Origin: an uncultured Latescibacterota bacterium
GTDB lineage: Bacteria > Latescibacterota > UBA2968
Reading direction: 5' to 3'
Length of the DNA stretch: 64,000 nt
Assembly: GCA_958295785.1 (NCBI GenBank)
Contig: OY282377.1
Coordinates: 3,722,896 to 3,786,895 of the forward strand
The translations under genes and the position numbers were made by a program. This document shows, in pieces, positions 29,368 through 38,502 of this stretch (position 1 is its first letter; every line of letters starts with the position of its first letter). Below the pieces are notes generated by a model that was given only the letters and a program-made list of their open reading frames with translations, made no database searches and was not told where the DNA came from.

Positions 29368-30626
29368 TCACCACCTCTCAATTCTGCTTCGAGTTGCGCG
29401 CCGTAATTCTGGAGGTCTTTTTTGATGTCTGCGAGTTCCGGGCGGTTTTCCAAGTACGCCCGCAGCGCGTCTTGAACGCCCATATTTTCCGAAATGCCGG
29501 CCCTGCGCTGGATTTTTTGGACGTTGGGCTTGGGTGCGATGCTGGCGATCATAAACGCGCCCTCGAGGGCTTTTTTGACGGCTTTGAGATCAACCGTATC
29601 CGTGCGGTTGTCCCCCAAATCGTAGATCACGCGCACAATGGCATCGGTGAGGGTGTGTTCGCCAATGGCTTCGAGAATGGCCGTCGTGGGGTCTCGGTCT
29701 GGGGCGATGTCAACCGATACCGTGCAAAACGGTCGGGCAGGCGTGCGTACAAATTTGTAAGATGTTTTGCGACCGGGGCGATGTTCGTCTGCCGCGCCAT
29801 CGAGATTCTCGATGGTGACCATGACCACGCCCTTGGTTTCTTTTTCTTCGCCAAAATCGATGCGTTCAATGCTGCCCGAATACACCACCGGAGGTTGGGC
29901 ATTGGCGTTGAGGTCTTGAAATTTGTGGATGTGGCCCAAGGCGACATAGTCGAAGGCGGGATTGGCGAGGGTGCTGACGAGAAACACCGGATCGCGCCCG
30001 ATAATTGCGGTTTGTTCAGAGCCGGATAAGGTCGCGTCTGCGGCCGATAGATGCCCCACGAGCACCGCGGGGATATCGCGGTCAACCCGCGCAGCCAGAT
30101 CTTCGATGATGAGGTTGCCCAGGTCTTGCAGTTGCTTGACGATTTCTTCTTGCGACAGGTTGTGGTAGGGGCCTTTGGCGAGCAGGCGACTGCGGTGAAG
30201 CCATGGCAAGCAGGCAATTTGAATGGGGCAGGATTTTGTGGAAATGGTGATGAGGCGATCTTCAGAGGCAATGTGGACGCCTTTGGTGCCCAAGGTGCCA
30301 AAAATATCGACCGATGAGGCTTTGCCATAAGCCACGGGGCTGTCGTGGTTGCCGGTGACCATGACCACGGGGATATCGCGGGCGCTGAGCATGCGAATAA
30401 GCGATGCAAATTCGCGCTGATGCGTGGGCGTGGGATCGCACGAGCGATAGGCGTCACCGGCAAAAACAACGAGATCGACCTCCTCTTTGATCGCTTCTTC
30501 AAACGCGAAATGCAGGCTTTTGATAAAGTCCTGCAAGCGCGTGTGAAGCCCCGTGCCTGAATCGAGACGCCCGTGAGTTTCAACGCCAATATGCGTATCG
30601 GCAACGTGTAGAAATTTGATGGACAT
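29364..30626 (-). CDS. sbcD: SbcD/Mre11-type nuclease subunit
   Basis: 420 residues. Mn2+-dependent phosphoesterase subunit of SbcCD. Metal-binding motifs of the calcineurin-like fold: FLHVADTHIG at 5-14, VVFAGDAYRS, VTGNHDSP, LVGHLSAAD and LGHIHKF. The ATG at 30626 is chosen because it starts directly with MSIKFLHVADTH; the upstream open frame is repeat sequence. Coupled to sbcC by ATGA. Confidence 0.95.
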   Translation of the reverse strand: MSIKFLHVADTHIGVETHGRLDSGTGLHTRLQDFIKSLHFAFEEAIKEEVDLVVFAGDAYRSCDPTPTHQREFASLIRMLSARDIPVVMVTGNHDSPVAYGKASSVDIFGTLGTKGVHIASEDRLITISTKSCPIQIACLPWLHRSRLLAKGPYHNLSQEEIVKQLQDLGNLIIEDLAARVDRDIPAVLVGHLSAADATLSGSEQTAIIGRDPVFLVSTLANPAFDYVALGHIHKFQDLNANAQPPVVYSGSIERIDFGEEKETKGVVMVTIENLDGAADEHRPGRKTSYKFVRTPARPFCTVSVDIAPDRDPTTAILEAIGEHTLTDAIVRVIYDLGDNRTDTVDLKAVKKALEGAFMIASIAPKPNVQKIQRRAGISENMGVQDALRAYLENRPELADIKKDLQNYGAQLEAELRGGE

Positions 30627-30635
30627 AGCAGAAAA

Positions 30636-30738
30636 GATGGATCGCGGATTAAACGGATGGCGCGGATTGCGCGGATGAAAGGCGAAAACCAACCCCACAA
30701 AAACGTAGGGGCGATGCCCCCGTGCCCGCCCAAAGATA
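30636..30738 (-). repeat. composite ~105-bp repeat, copy upstream of sbcD
   Basis: Reading on the minus strand: the GC-rich palindromic unit (GGGCGGGCACGGGGGCATCG), then TGTGGGGTTGGTTTTCGCCT, then ATCCGCGCAATCCGCGCCAT and AATCCGCGATCCATCTTTTC just before the sbcD start. Other copies: 34497-34612, 52531-52640, 53913-54028. Confidence 0.85.
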
Positions 30739-30809
30739 CAAGTTTGGATGTTGGGAAAGCGGCGACAACTGCGCCGGTAGGTCAAGACCGTGGGGAAAAT
30801 TTAAGGAAG

Positions 30810-30837
30810 AAAGTGCAAAGTGCAAAGTGCAAAGTGC
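30810..30837. repeat. short tandem repeat, 4 x AAAGTGC
   Basis: Four perfect consecutive AAAGTGC heptamers in the gap between sbcD and the LRR gene. Such tracts are prone to slippage; here it lies outside any gene. Confidence 0.9.
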
Positions 30838-30978
30838 GAGGATGAACAGCAGGCGCGTCGCGATTGTTTTCGCGGCGATGCCTTCCATGGTCGCGTTTTG
30901 ATTTCTCATCTCAACGGCAACGGGGTTCGTGCGATACTGCGCGAACCCCGCTGGTCATCATTGAGATTTTGCGGACAT

Positions 30979-31845
30979 TTATTCGCCCATGCCCACCTTA
31001 ACCCCTCGTTTCTTCAGGGCAGGAACCTGCATGTTGGTCGATGCGTCGCTCAATGGGTTGCGCCTAATATTCAGCGTGCCCAGTTCGCTCAAGCCGGACA
31101 ACGGCGAGAGGTCAGCGACTTTGTTGTTGTTGAGATTCAAGGTTTTCAACTTCGCCAAGCCAGACAGGGGCGCGAGGTCCGCGATTTTGTTGATATTGAG
31201 ACTCAGCGATACCAGATCAGCCATACCCGACAGGGATGAGATGTCCGAGATGTCGTTGTTGCTCAGATTCAGGGTTCTCAACTTGGCCGCGCCAGACAGC
31301 GGCGAGAGGTCGGATATTTTCTTGTTGCCGGCAAGCGTCAGGGTTCTCAGCTTGGTCGCGCCAGACAAGGGCGCAATATCGGCTATCATGTTGCCGCTAA
31401 GACGCAACGTTCTCAGATTCGTCAGACCCGCCAAGGGCGCGAGATCGGAGATTGACGCGCTGCGGTCAAGGTCCAGCACTCTCAACTTGGTTAGGCCAGA
31501 TAGGGGCGACAGGTCGGATATATCGTTGCTGTTGGCGCGCTTTTTCTCCACGCGCGCATCGCCGAGATCCAGATGTATCAGGCTGGTGGCGTGCTCCAAT
31601 CCCGTCAAATCGCCAATGCCTGCATTCGGCGCGACGAGGCGCGTCACCATGGCCATATCAGCCGTGGTGATCGCCTCATCGCTCGCCTTGTTCAAAGAAT
31701 CCACAATCACCGCACGCAGATTGGCGTCGGGGATGGCGACTGTTTTTTTTTCGTGCATTTTGTGATGGGCGGCATCGCTTGCACCATAGCCGGCAAAACA
31801 TGCAACGACGAAAAGCAGGGCAAAGAGTGGATGTCGATACGTCAT
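30979..31845 (-). CDS. secreted leucine-rich-repeat protein
   Basis: 288 residues. Signal peptide (PLFALLFVVACFAGYGASDA), a ~60-residue N-terminal cap, then about nine internalin-like LRR units of 22 residues with pattern LxxLxxLxLxxNxISDLxPLSG, for example LRTLNLSNNDISDISSLSG. The repeat number is visible as a regular alternation in the DNA as well. Internalin-type LRRs are secreted or surface binding modules; no anchor is seen at the C-terminus. The ATG is preceded by GGAGGAAATTCCC. Confidence 0.85.
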   Translation of the reverse strand: MTYRHPLFALLFVVACFAGYGASDAAHHKMHEKKTVAIPDANLRAVIVDSLNKASDEAITTADMAMVTRLVAPNAGIGDLTGLEHATSLIHLDLGDARVEKKRANSNDISDLSPLSGLTKLRVLDLDRSASISDLAPLAGLTNLRTLRLSGNMIADIAPLSGATKLRTLTLAGNKKISDLSPLSGAAKLRTLNLSNNDISDISSLSGMADLVSLSLNINKIADLAPLSGLAKLKTLNLNNNKVADLSPLSGLSELGTLNIRRNPLSDASTNMQVPALKKRGVKVGMGE

Positions 31846-32216
31846 GGGAATTTCCTCCAGGGGTGAATGGGACAGGTTGTTGAATGAACGCGATGCTACA
31901 ACCGCTTACTGATGGTTTATTGTCCTCCTTTCTTGGGGTTTAAGCGGTATTGAACTCGCTAATCGGTTGAAGTCTTGCCTACATTGGAAGTCGGTCAAGT
32001 TATGTGTTCATCAACCAACTTAATACCCAATATGACCTTTGGCAAGGACTAAAGGCAGGGCCTAACCCGACCTTATCCGCATGAGTTGGATTCTGCGGGA
32101 TGGCTTGAAGAAGGCTTTTGAAACCCGCTTCTATTAGATATGATAAGATTAGCCGAGAAAAACAAAGGAGGTAGGAAAGAGGCAAGACAAAATGCAAAGT
32201 GCTGCGATAAGACCTA
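31846..32216. other. intergenic stretch, nothing recognised
   Basis: Lower G+C than its surroundings. Short open frames occur on both strands but none has a ribosome site plus recognisable protein features. May be remnant DNA. Confidence 0.5.
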
Positions 32217-32655
32217 TAATACCAAATTGATTTTCTGTTGACCTAATGTGATGCGATATGCTACCCGCAAATGATTCCTTTGACGTTACGCAGTCATTCG
32301 AAGAAGCCATGGCAAAAATGCTATCCCAAAAGACCATCAGACAAAGCCATCACGCACAGCGCGCAAGGCAGTCTCGCAACCCACCTCCCTCTTGCAACTT
32401 CCTTCGCAGGGCCAGCGCATGTCGTCCTATTACAAAAGCGGTTTGCGCTGTGCAAGCCCCTCGGCGCATGAGAGCGGCATTTTTGAACTGCTGAGGCAGT
32501 TGTACCCCGCTCGCCTACTTTTTTTTGCTGTTGAAAAAAAGTAGGTCGCCGCACGCCGTAGGCACAGGCGTAGCCAACGCATCAAAGGCAACCCACATAG
32601 AGGCAGAACCAAACGCTTTACGTAAGTCTGTCCCCAATTCTTCATTTTGGTATTA
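32217..32655 (-). repeat. interspersed ~440-bp element, copy 2 (inverted)
   Basis: Terminal inverted repeats TAATACCAAATTGA (32217-32230) and TCATTTTGGTATTA (32642-32655), 13 of 14 matching. Internal hairpin, plus-strand coordinates: CCTACTTTTTTTT (32514-32526), loop GCTGTTG, AAAAAAAGTAGG (32534-32545). The GCACAGCGCAA/TTGCGCGCTGTGC pair is also present. Relative to copies 1 and 3 it carries two small inserts (about 32483-32512 and 32550-32575) and lacks the left TCCC-ATCA-GGGA hairpin. Confidence 0.8.
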
Positions 32656-32674
32656 CGTCTCTCCTCTCACGCCT

Positions 32675-34392
32675 TTACCGTCGAAGATCGAGTTGCGCTG
32701 ACCACGAGGAGGTGCGATGGTGGCTGTAGCGCGTTGACAAGCGGAAATGCGCGTTTGCCCAAGCGATGCGAAGGCCGCGATTGGTGCCATCTCCCGAAAG
32801 GGTGACGAGGCGCGTGCCGCCCCACACATCGGGTTCAAAGTCGTAGATGCGCGCATTGTAAGATGAGATTTTGTGGAGGGAGGCCCAAAGGGCGAGGGAG
32901 AAGCCCGTGGTTTTGCCGAGGGTGAGGCGAAGGCCAGCGGCATCCCCCGAAGTCTCAGCGCGAGCGTGCTGAACCCATGCGGTCAAAGCGTGGGTGGGGC
33001 GTTTGTACGCAAGCGCGAAGCGCAGGCTTTGGCGGGACGGGCGACCCGTGGCACTTCGGGTATCACCCGTGAGACGTGCGGAAACCCCCGCGTTGAAGCG
33101 GTGGGTAAAGTTGAGCCGCAGGCGAGCGCCGCGGCCTGGCAGGGCGCTGTTTTCTGGGACGAGACGCCCGTGGCGGTCGAGGGCGATATCCAGGCGTCTG
33201 CGTTTTGACAAACGCCATGTCAGGCCAAAGAATGTGCCCCATTCGTTGTTCGGCGGCGTGCCATAAGCGGCGTAAGGCGCGCCGTGCAAGCTGTGAAAAT
33301 TTGCGCCATAGCGTCTGCCAACGAGGTGGAAACGCAAGATGGGCGTGCCTGCGACTAGGCCCGCGACAAAAGCACGGGGCGCGATTTCGCCAAAAAGAAC
33401 CACGCGGTTCGTGCGATAGAGGGCGTTGAGGCCAAATAACGCGCCTGCCCGTGCCGTGTTCGGTGTGGCAACCTTACCCGCTGATCCATCAACGGGGGTA
33501 AAGGCCGCATTGAGGAGTGTCACGCCAATGTGTTTTTGCGATGAGCCGATGCCGAGGTGCGCGCCCGCGAGGTTTCCGTGTCGTGGAGGCCGCTCGTGTA
33601 GATGCGCGTGCCCGAGGCATCCCAAGTGATTTGCCCATACATCGCGTGCCAAAACATGCGGATGTGTGAACCGGACTGGTAAATGCCGCGCAGGGCACCG
33701 TGTTCGGTGCTGGTGCGGTTGCCCGATTTCGCAGCAGAGCGGGCGCGGGCATAGCTCAGGCCGGTGGCGATGCGGGTGCGGCGCGAAAAGAGCAATCCCT
33801 GCCCCCATTCTGGGCGCACGTCTCCCAAAATGAGGGTGACGCGGGAAAGGGGTATGGCAACGTAGCCGGTGACATGATCGGTAAAGGTGGGTTCTTTGGG
33901 ATCGCGCTCGGTCAGAAAAAAGGCAGACATGCCCCAGGGCGAGGCGATTTCGAGCCGCTAATAGAGGCGCGTGTCGTCAAATCGGTTGGCGCGATTGGAA
34001 GGGCGAGAGATGCGGGATGTGTACCGGGAACGCCATGGGCGCGTGGGCGCGATAGAGAGATAGGGCGCGATCAGGTCGATGTGTTCTGCGGACAGGCCCT
34101 GCACATCGGCGAGGTCTTCAATGGCGCGATAGGGACGTCGCGCGATGATCTGCTGGACGAGTTCCGAGGTCAGGCCGGGGAGTATGAGCAGGGCTTTCGC
34201 GCTCGCCCGATTGAGTTCGAGGCTGATGCCCTCGAGGTCGCGCAACAAATCGTTGAACGCTTCGGCCTCGCCCTCGGTGTGGACAACGGGCACTTGGGCG
34301 AATAAGAATGCGGGCACGCAAAAGGTGAACACCACGTACCAAGCGAGCGTGCGGATGTGAAAAATCTGTTCTGGCATTGGGCGCGTTTGCAA
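32675..34392 (-). pseudogene. helix-hairpin-helix (ComEA-like) outer-membrane barrel protein, in-frame stop plus frameshift
   Basis: Three collinear pieces. 33958-34392: signal peptide and two HhH motifs (LLILPGLTSELVQQIIARRP and IEDLADVQGLSAEHIDLIAP). The frame then meets TAG (33958-33960) and continues unchanged in 33520-33957 (PWGMSAFFLTERDP, VTGYVAIPLSRVTLILGDVRPEWGQGLLFS). Near 33556-33583 the reading frame shifts and continues to 32675 as an aromatic-rich, alternating beta-barrel-like C-terminus. Similar HhH-plus-barrel proteins occur in FCB bacteria with unknown role. Two independent lesions suggest a pseudogene; a sequencing error could explain one of them. Confidence 0.7.
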
Positions 34393-34496
34393 GATAATGT
34401 TCTGATTTTACAATAGGTTGCGTTATTCCTGCATCCTATCCTATGCAAACAACATGCCAATTTAAGGCCTCCACCGCGCCGCCCATCCGCCTTGCA

Positions 34497-34612
34497 TCTT
34501 GCCTTTTCGGGCGGGCACGGGGGCACCGCCCCTACGTTTTTGTGGGGTTGGTTTTCGCCTTTCATCCGCGCAATCCGCGCCATCCGTTTAATCCGCGATC
34601 CATCTTTCTTAT
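34497..34612 (+). repeat. composite ~105-bp repeat, copy after malate synthase
   Basis: GGGCGGGCACGGGGGCACCG, CCCCTACGTTTTTGTGGGGT, TGGTTTTCGCCTTTCATCCG and the CAATCCGCGCCATCCGTTTA / AATCCGCGATCCATCTTTCT tail, in plus orientation. The malate synthase stop codon lies in a neighbouring ATGCGTTCATCTGCGGATGC motif of the same type. Confidence 0.85.
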
Positions 34613-34616
34613 GCGT

Positions 34617-36797
34617 TCATCTGCGGATGCTTTTCGCCTCTCGCCGCCGCGTATGCAAAACCGGTTCGGTATATCCATTTTCGACTTCGCGGCCTTTGAA
34701 AACGAGATCGAGCGCGGCTTGAAATGCGATGCTCCGATCAAAATTTGGCGCCATGTTGCGATAGGCCGCATCGCCCGCATTTTGTCGATCCACAACCGCA
34801 GCCATCTTCTCGAAGGTCGCGCGGACTCGCTCTGCGCTCACAATGCCGTGATGCAACCAGTTGGCGATGTGCTGGCTGGAAATACGCAGGGTCGCGCGAT
34901 CTTCCATCAGGCCCACATCGTGGATATCGGGCACTTTGGAGCAACCAATGCCCTGATCGATCCAGCGCACCACATAGCCCAAAATGCCTTGCGCGTTGTT
35001 GTCCAATTCTCGCGCGATCTCCTCGTCCGTCAATTTTCTATCCAGCAAGGGCGGGGTCAAAATCGCATCCAAGCTGGCGCGTTCGCGCGTTGCGAGTTCT
35101 TTTTGCCGCGCCGAGACATTCACCTGATGATAGTGCATGGCGTGCAGGGTGGCCGCGGTTGGCGAAGGTACCCACGCGGTCGTCGCGCCGGCTTCGGGGT
35201 GATTCATCTTGGTTTCCACCATCTCCCGCATGGCATCGGGCATCGCCCACATGCCTTTGCCAATTTGCCCCTTGCCGATCAATCCCGTCTCGATGCCCAC
35301 ATCCACATTCCAATCTTCATACGCCGCCAGCCATGGCTGCGCCTTAATCTCATTCTTGGGCAACATGGCCCCGGCTTCCATGCTCGTGTGAATCTCATCC
35401 CCCGTGCGGTCCAAAAATCCCGTATTGATGAAAATGACGCGGTCGCGCGCTTCCCACATGGCGCGTTTCAAATTGACGGTGGTGCGCCGTTCTTCATCCA
35501 TAATCCCGATCTTCAGGGTGTTGCGATCCAGCCCCAGCGTGTCTTCCACGCGGTCGAACAAGGCCGCGGTTGCCGCCACTTCTTCAGGCCCGTGCAGCTT
35601 GGGCTTTACGATATACACGCTGCCCGACCGGCTGTTTTGAAATGCGCCATTGCCCTTCAAGTCGTGCAGGGCCGCCAGCGCGGAGATCATCGCGTCCAAA
35701 AACCCTTCGGGAATCGCCGCGCCATCGGCAGTCGTCACCGCGTCGGTATAGAGGTGAATGCCCACGTTGCGAATCAGCAGGGGGCTGCGCCCCGGCAATG
35801 TCAACGCGCCGCCGTCTGGGCGGATGAACGCTCTGTCGGGATTCAGTTTGCGATTGACGAGGCGTCCATTTTTCTCAAAGGTCGTCTCCAACGTGCCTTT
35901 CATCAGGCCGCACCAGTTGCGATACACGCGCACCTTGTCTGCGGCATCCACAGCCGCCACGGAATCCTCGCAGTCCTGAATTGTGGTGAGGGCGGCCTCT
36001 AGCACCACGTCTTTGACCCCGGCCGGATGATCTCGGCCAATGGGATGCGCGGGATCGATCTGAATCTCGATATGCAACCCATGGTGCGCCAACAACGCGC
36101 TGGACAAGTGCCCCTCTCGCGCTGTATAGCCCACAAACTGCGCTGGCTCTGCCAAGCCCACATCTCGGCCATCCACTCTTGCGACGAGCACCTTGCGCCC
36201 GTCTGATTCGCAAAGGGCAAACGCCGTGACCGCGGCATAAGACCCCTTGCACAGCGGGACAGTGGAATCCAAAAATTCATTCACTGCAACAATCACCTTT
36301 TCGCCGCGCACGGGATTGTACGCCGCGCCCCTTTCCGCGCCCCCGAACTCGGAAATCACGTCTGTCCCATACAGCGCGTCGTACAAACTGCCCCAGCGCG
36401 CATTCGCCGCGTTCAAACAATACCGCGCATTGTCCACGGGCACGACCAACTGCGGGCCGGCCAGTGTTGCAATTTCCGGATCGACATTGTGTGTCAACAC
36501 CTGAAAGTGATCGCCTTCGGGCAGCAAATACCCAATGTCTTGCAAAAATGTCCGGTACGCGCCGCGATCTATCGGTTGCCCTTTGCGCGCAATGTGCCAC
36601 GCATCGATCTCGGCCTGCAAGACATCGCGCTTTTCCAATAACCGCCGATTCTGCGGTGCCAAGTCGCCCACAATTTCCCCCAACGCACGCCAAACCGCTT
36701 CGGCATCTACGCCTGTGCCGGGTGCGATTTCGTCCTTGACCAAGGCGTGGAGTTCGGCATCTACGTTCAATTTTCCAACCGCAATTCGGTTTTTCAT
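34617..36797 (-). CDS. glcB: malate synthase G
   Basis: 726 residues, the normal length for the G isoform. Condenses glyoxylate with acetyl-CoA to malate (glyoxylate/glycolate metabolism; cytoplasm; Mg2+). The start is the ATG after AAAAGGAGGGAGAT. Seen: [79 protein letters not shown] (Glu/Arg region), [13 protein letters not shown] and [11 protein letters not shown]. No isocitrate lyase lies nearby, so glyoxylate probably comes from glycolate or purine breakdown. Confidence 0.95.
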   Translation of the reverse strand: MKNRIAVGKLNVDAELHALVKDEIAPGTGVDAEAVWRALGEIVGDLAPQNRRLLEKRDVLQAEIDAWHIARKGQPIDRGAYRTFLQDIGYLLPEGDHFQVLTHNVDPEIATLAGPQLVVPVDNARYCLNAANARWGSLYDALYGTDVISEFGGAERGAAYNPVRGEKVIVAVNEFLDSTVPLCKGSYAAVTAFALCESDGRKVLVARVDGRDVGLAEPAQFVGYTAREGHLSSALLAHHGLHIEIQIDPAHPIGRDHPAGVKDVVLEAALTTIQDCEDSVAAVDAADKVRVYRNWCGLMKGTLETTFEKNGRLVNRKLNPDRAFIRPDGGALTLPGRSPLLIRNVGIHLYTDAVTTADGAAIPEGFLDAMISALAALHDLKGNGAFQNSRSGSVYIVKPKLHGPEEVAATAALFDRVEDTLGLDRNTLKIGIMDEERRTTVNLKRAMWEARDRVIFINTGFLDRTGDEIHTSMEAGAMLPKNEIKAQPWLAAYEDWNVDVGIETGLIGKGQIGKGMWAMPDAMREMVETKMNHPEAGATTAWVPSPTAATLHAMHYHQVNVSARQKELATRERASLDAILTPPLLDRKLTDEEIARELDNNAQGILGYVVRWIDQGIGCSKVPDIHDVGLMEDRATLRISSQHIANWLHHGIVSAERVRATFEKMAAVVDRQNAGDAAYRNMAPNFDRSIAFQAALDLVFKGREVENGYTEPVLHTRRREAKSIRR

Positions 36798-36816
36798 ATC
36801 TCCCTCCTTTTGAGCG

Positions 36817-37662
36817 TTAAGTATATCCGCCTTTGCCGAGTAAAATACGCGCCTCTTCATCATCACCTTCTAAGACCGCCTGTGTCAATCCGCTATCTGG
36901 CGGCGGGCCGCCGTGGGGAGACCGCCGCAGCCAAGTCGGCGTATAGCTCAAAATCAGCATCCTGCGCTTTGTTCGCAGCGTCGGCATGCCCCGATGCCAA
37001 AGATTGCCGTGAATCAACACCGCGCCACCGGCTTTTACACAAATCACGCGCTCGCCATCAACGGGCGAGTACGCATCTCGTGGCGGTTCTCGATGTAGCC
37101 AATTGTGCGACCCCGGCACAACGGCTACAGGTCCCGTATCTTCATTCAAATCATCCAGATAAATCAGAGCATCCAATCCGTGCGGTCTGGAAAACCACGG
37201 CGGCAAGGGCTTGGAAATCACGCGCAAATGCTGGTGCCATGGCGTCTGATGAGGCGTTGCGGCCGGGTAACTGATCCGCGCACTCAGGCCGCGAAGCCTG
37301 ACCAAAGGGCCCATCATGGCCCGCGCCACAGACAACACGGGTGGATATTTCAGCAAGTCCAAAAACACCGGATCTTTGTCCATCAAATGCCGCGGAATGC
37401 GCCCCCATGACCGCTTTCCGCCATCTTGAAACGCGCTCGATTCCCGCTCCTCCAATCGATCCAATGCGTCTTGCAACGCGCTTAGAGCCTCGCCTGTGAA
37501 CAAGCCCTCGCGCAGCAGGTACCCGTCCCGATCAAATTGCCGCAATTCCTCGGGCGATGCACAGACATCGATCTCGCAATGGCGGTCGGATTCATGGGCA
37601 TTCTGGTTGAGCACTTCATAAGATAGGGTGTGGGTTGCGTCAGATTTTCTCTGGATAGACAT
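36817..37662 (-). CDS. phytanoyl-CoA dioxygenase (PhyH)-family protein with altered metal motif
   Basis: 281 residues from the ATG after CAGGAGATTGCG. Cupin/double-stranded beta-helix protein of the PhyH family, which are usually Fe(II)/2-oxoglutarate oxygenases. [13 protein letters not shown] near 43-55 is the common N-terminal motif; PWHQHLRVI at 141-149 occupies the place of the HxD iron ligand pair but reads His143-Gln-His145; the distal His lies in [12 protein letters not shown] (218 or 223) followed by Arg residues for 2-oxoglutarate. The Asp-to-His change makes standard chemistry uncertain. Ends 20 nt upstream of glcB on the same strand, so probably cotranscribed. Confidence 0.8.
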   Translation of the reverse strand: MSIQRKSDATHTLSYEVLNQNAHESDRHCEIDVCASPEELRQFDRDGYLLREGLFTGEALSALQDALDRLEERESSAFQDGGKRSWGRIPRHLMDKDPVFLDLLKYPPVLSVARAMMGPLVRLRGLSARISYPAATPHQTPWHQHLRVISKPLPPWFSRPHGLDALIYLDDLNEDTGPVAVVPGSHNWLHREPPRDAYSPVDGERVICVKAGGAVLIHGNLWHRGMPTLRTKRRMLILSYTPTWLRRSPHGGPPPDSGLTQAVLEGDDEEARILLGKGGYT

Positions 37663-37928
37663 CGCAATCTCCTGATACAAAAAATAGAATCTCATTGCGT
37701 TAGGCAGAAGGCAACCGGTCCCGTTGAGGATGTTTGACAACGCGCACGCGGGAGCGGTTTGGGCAATTTTATGCCTGCGCTCTCTTTCGCCTGCCCATCG
37801 CCTGATCGAGATCGCGGCATGTTTCTTTTTTGATGCAGATGTTCATGATCGGGATACAGGCCCATACTGGCAGTGTGGGCCTAATCAACAGGTAAAAAAA
37901 TATGTTGCGTCGTTGATTAAACAGAATC

Positions 37929-37957
37929 CTTGACGGGGTTCCGTACCCTCATTATCA
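37929..37957 (+). promoter_or_regulatory. putative promoter of the restriction-modification operon
   Basis: TTGACG (37929-37934), 17-bp spacer, TATCAT (37952-37957), 47 nt before the first start codon. The rest of the 37663-38004 gap is A+T-richer with no other gene seen. Confidence 0.45.
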
Positions 37958-38004
37958 TGGCCATGCAAATCATCACTGCAAACGAGCTATAAAGGATTTA
38001 AAAA

Positions 38005-38502
38005 ATGAATAATATACCAAAAGGTGTTGAAAAAAAAGGATATTTAACTTGGAATCTTGAGTTACTGGCAAAAGCCATGAGAATTACCCATGAGGATGTT
38101 CGCGCTTATTTTACTGATGGCCGTCGGGTGTCTTTCATTATGGAGAGAAGGATTGCCTACGAGGTCATAGGAGGAACTTTGGCAGCTAGCGAAGGGGCTG
38201 GATTCGATTTGCGTGATAAGAGAGGTGGTAAATGGGAAGTCCGAAGTATTACAAAAGGAGGTGTCTATTTTTGCCCAAGTTATATGGTAGGCTCAGGGCG
38301 AAAATTTGAATTACGAGGATTTCTCAGCAAACTCAATGAAATTCGAGGATACATTCTTTCTGATGTCCAATCTTTTCCCGAAGTACCTTATTGGATCATT
38401 CCAAAAGAGATCGTTAGAAACTGGTGGAATAAAGGACTATTGGGATCCGCAACGAAGATATCGAGAAAGAAAGCACTAACGTTAATCAGCGGGATAGAAT
38501 AA
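38005..38502 (+). CDS. putative type II restriction endonuclease
   Basis: 165 residues, noticeably A+T-rich compared with neighbours. The central part has a PD-(D/E)XK-like arrangement: GFDLRDK with Asp68, then GKWEVRSITKGG with Glu78-Val-Arg80 (Arg in the usual Lys position), followed by GVYFCPSYMVGSGRKF and a C-terminal VPYWIIPKEIV strand-helix. The function is inferred chiefly from its position: its TAA stop overlaps the ATG of a DNA methyltransferase by one base (TAATG). It would cut unmodified DNA at the methylase's site. The site is not predictable from this sequence. Confidence 0.65.
   Translation: MNNIPKGVEKKGYLTWNLELLAKAMRITHEDVRAYFTDGRRVSFIMERRIAYEVIGGTLAASEGAGFDLRDKRGGKWEVRSITKGGVYFCPSYMVGSGRKFELRGFLSKLNEIRGYILSDVQSFPEVPYWIIPKEIVRNWWNKGLLGSATKISRKKALTLISGIE

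Noticed and set aside
32000-32197. 65-codon minus-strand open frame with hydrophobic start
   Set aside because: No ribosome site or recognisable features; lies in low-complexity intergenic DNA.
34443-36002. 519-codon open frame on the plus strand opposite malate synthase
   Set aside because: It is antisense to a well-supported full-length glcB and has no family features; long antisense frames are expected at this G+C content. The same applies to frames opposite the TRAP permease (14752-16119) and the hydroxyacid dehydrogenase (22020-22991).
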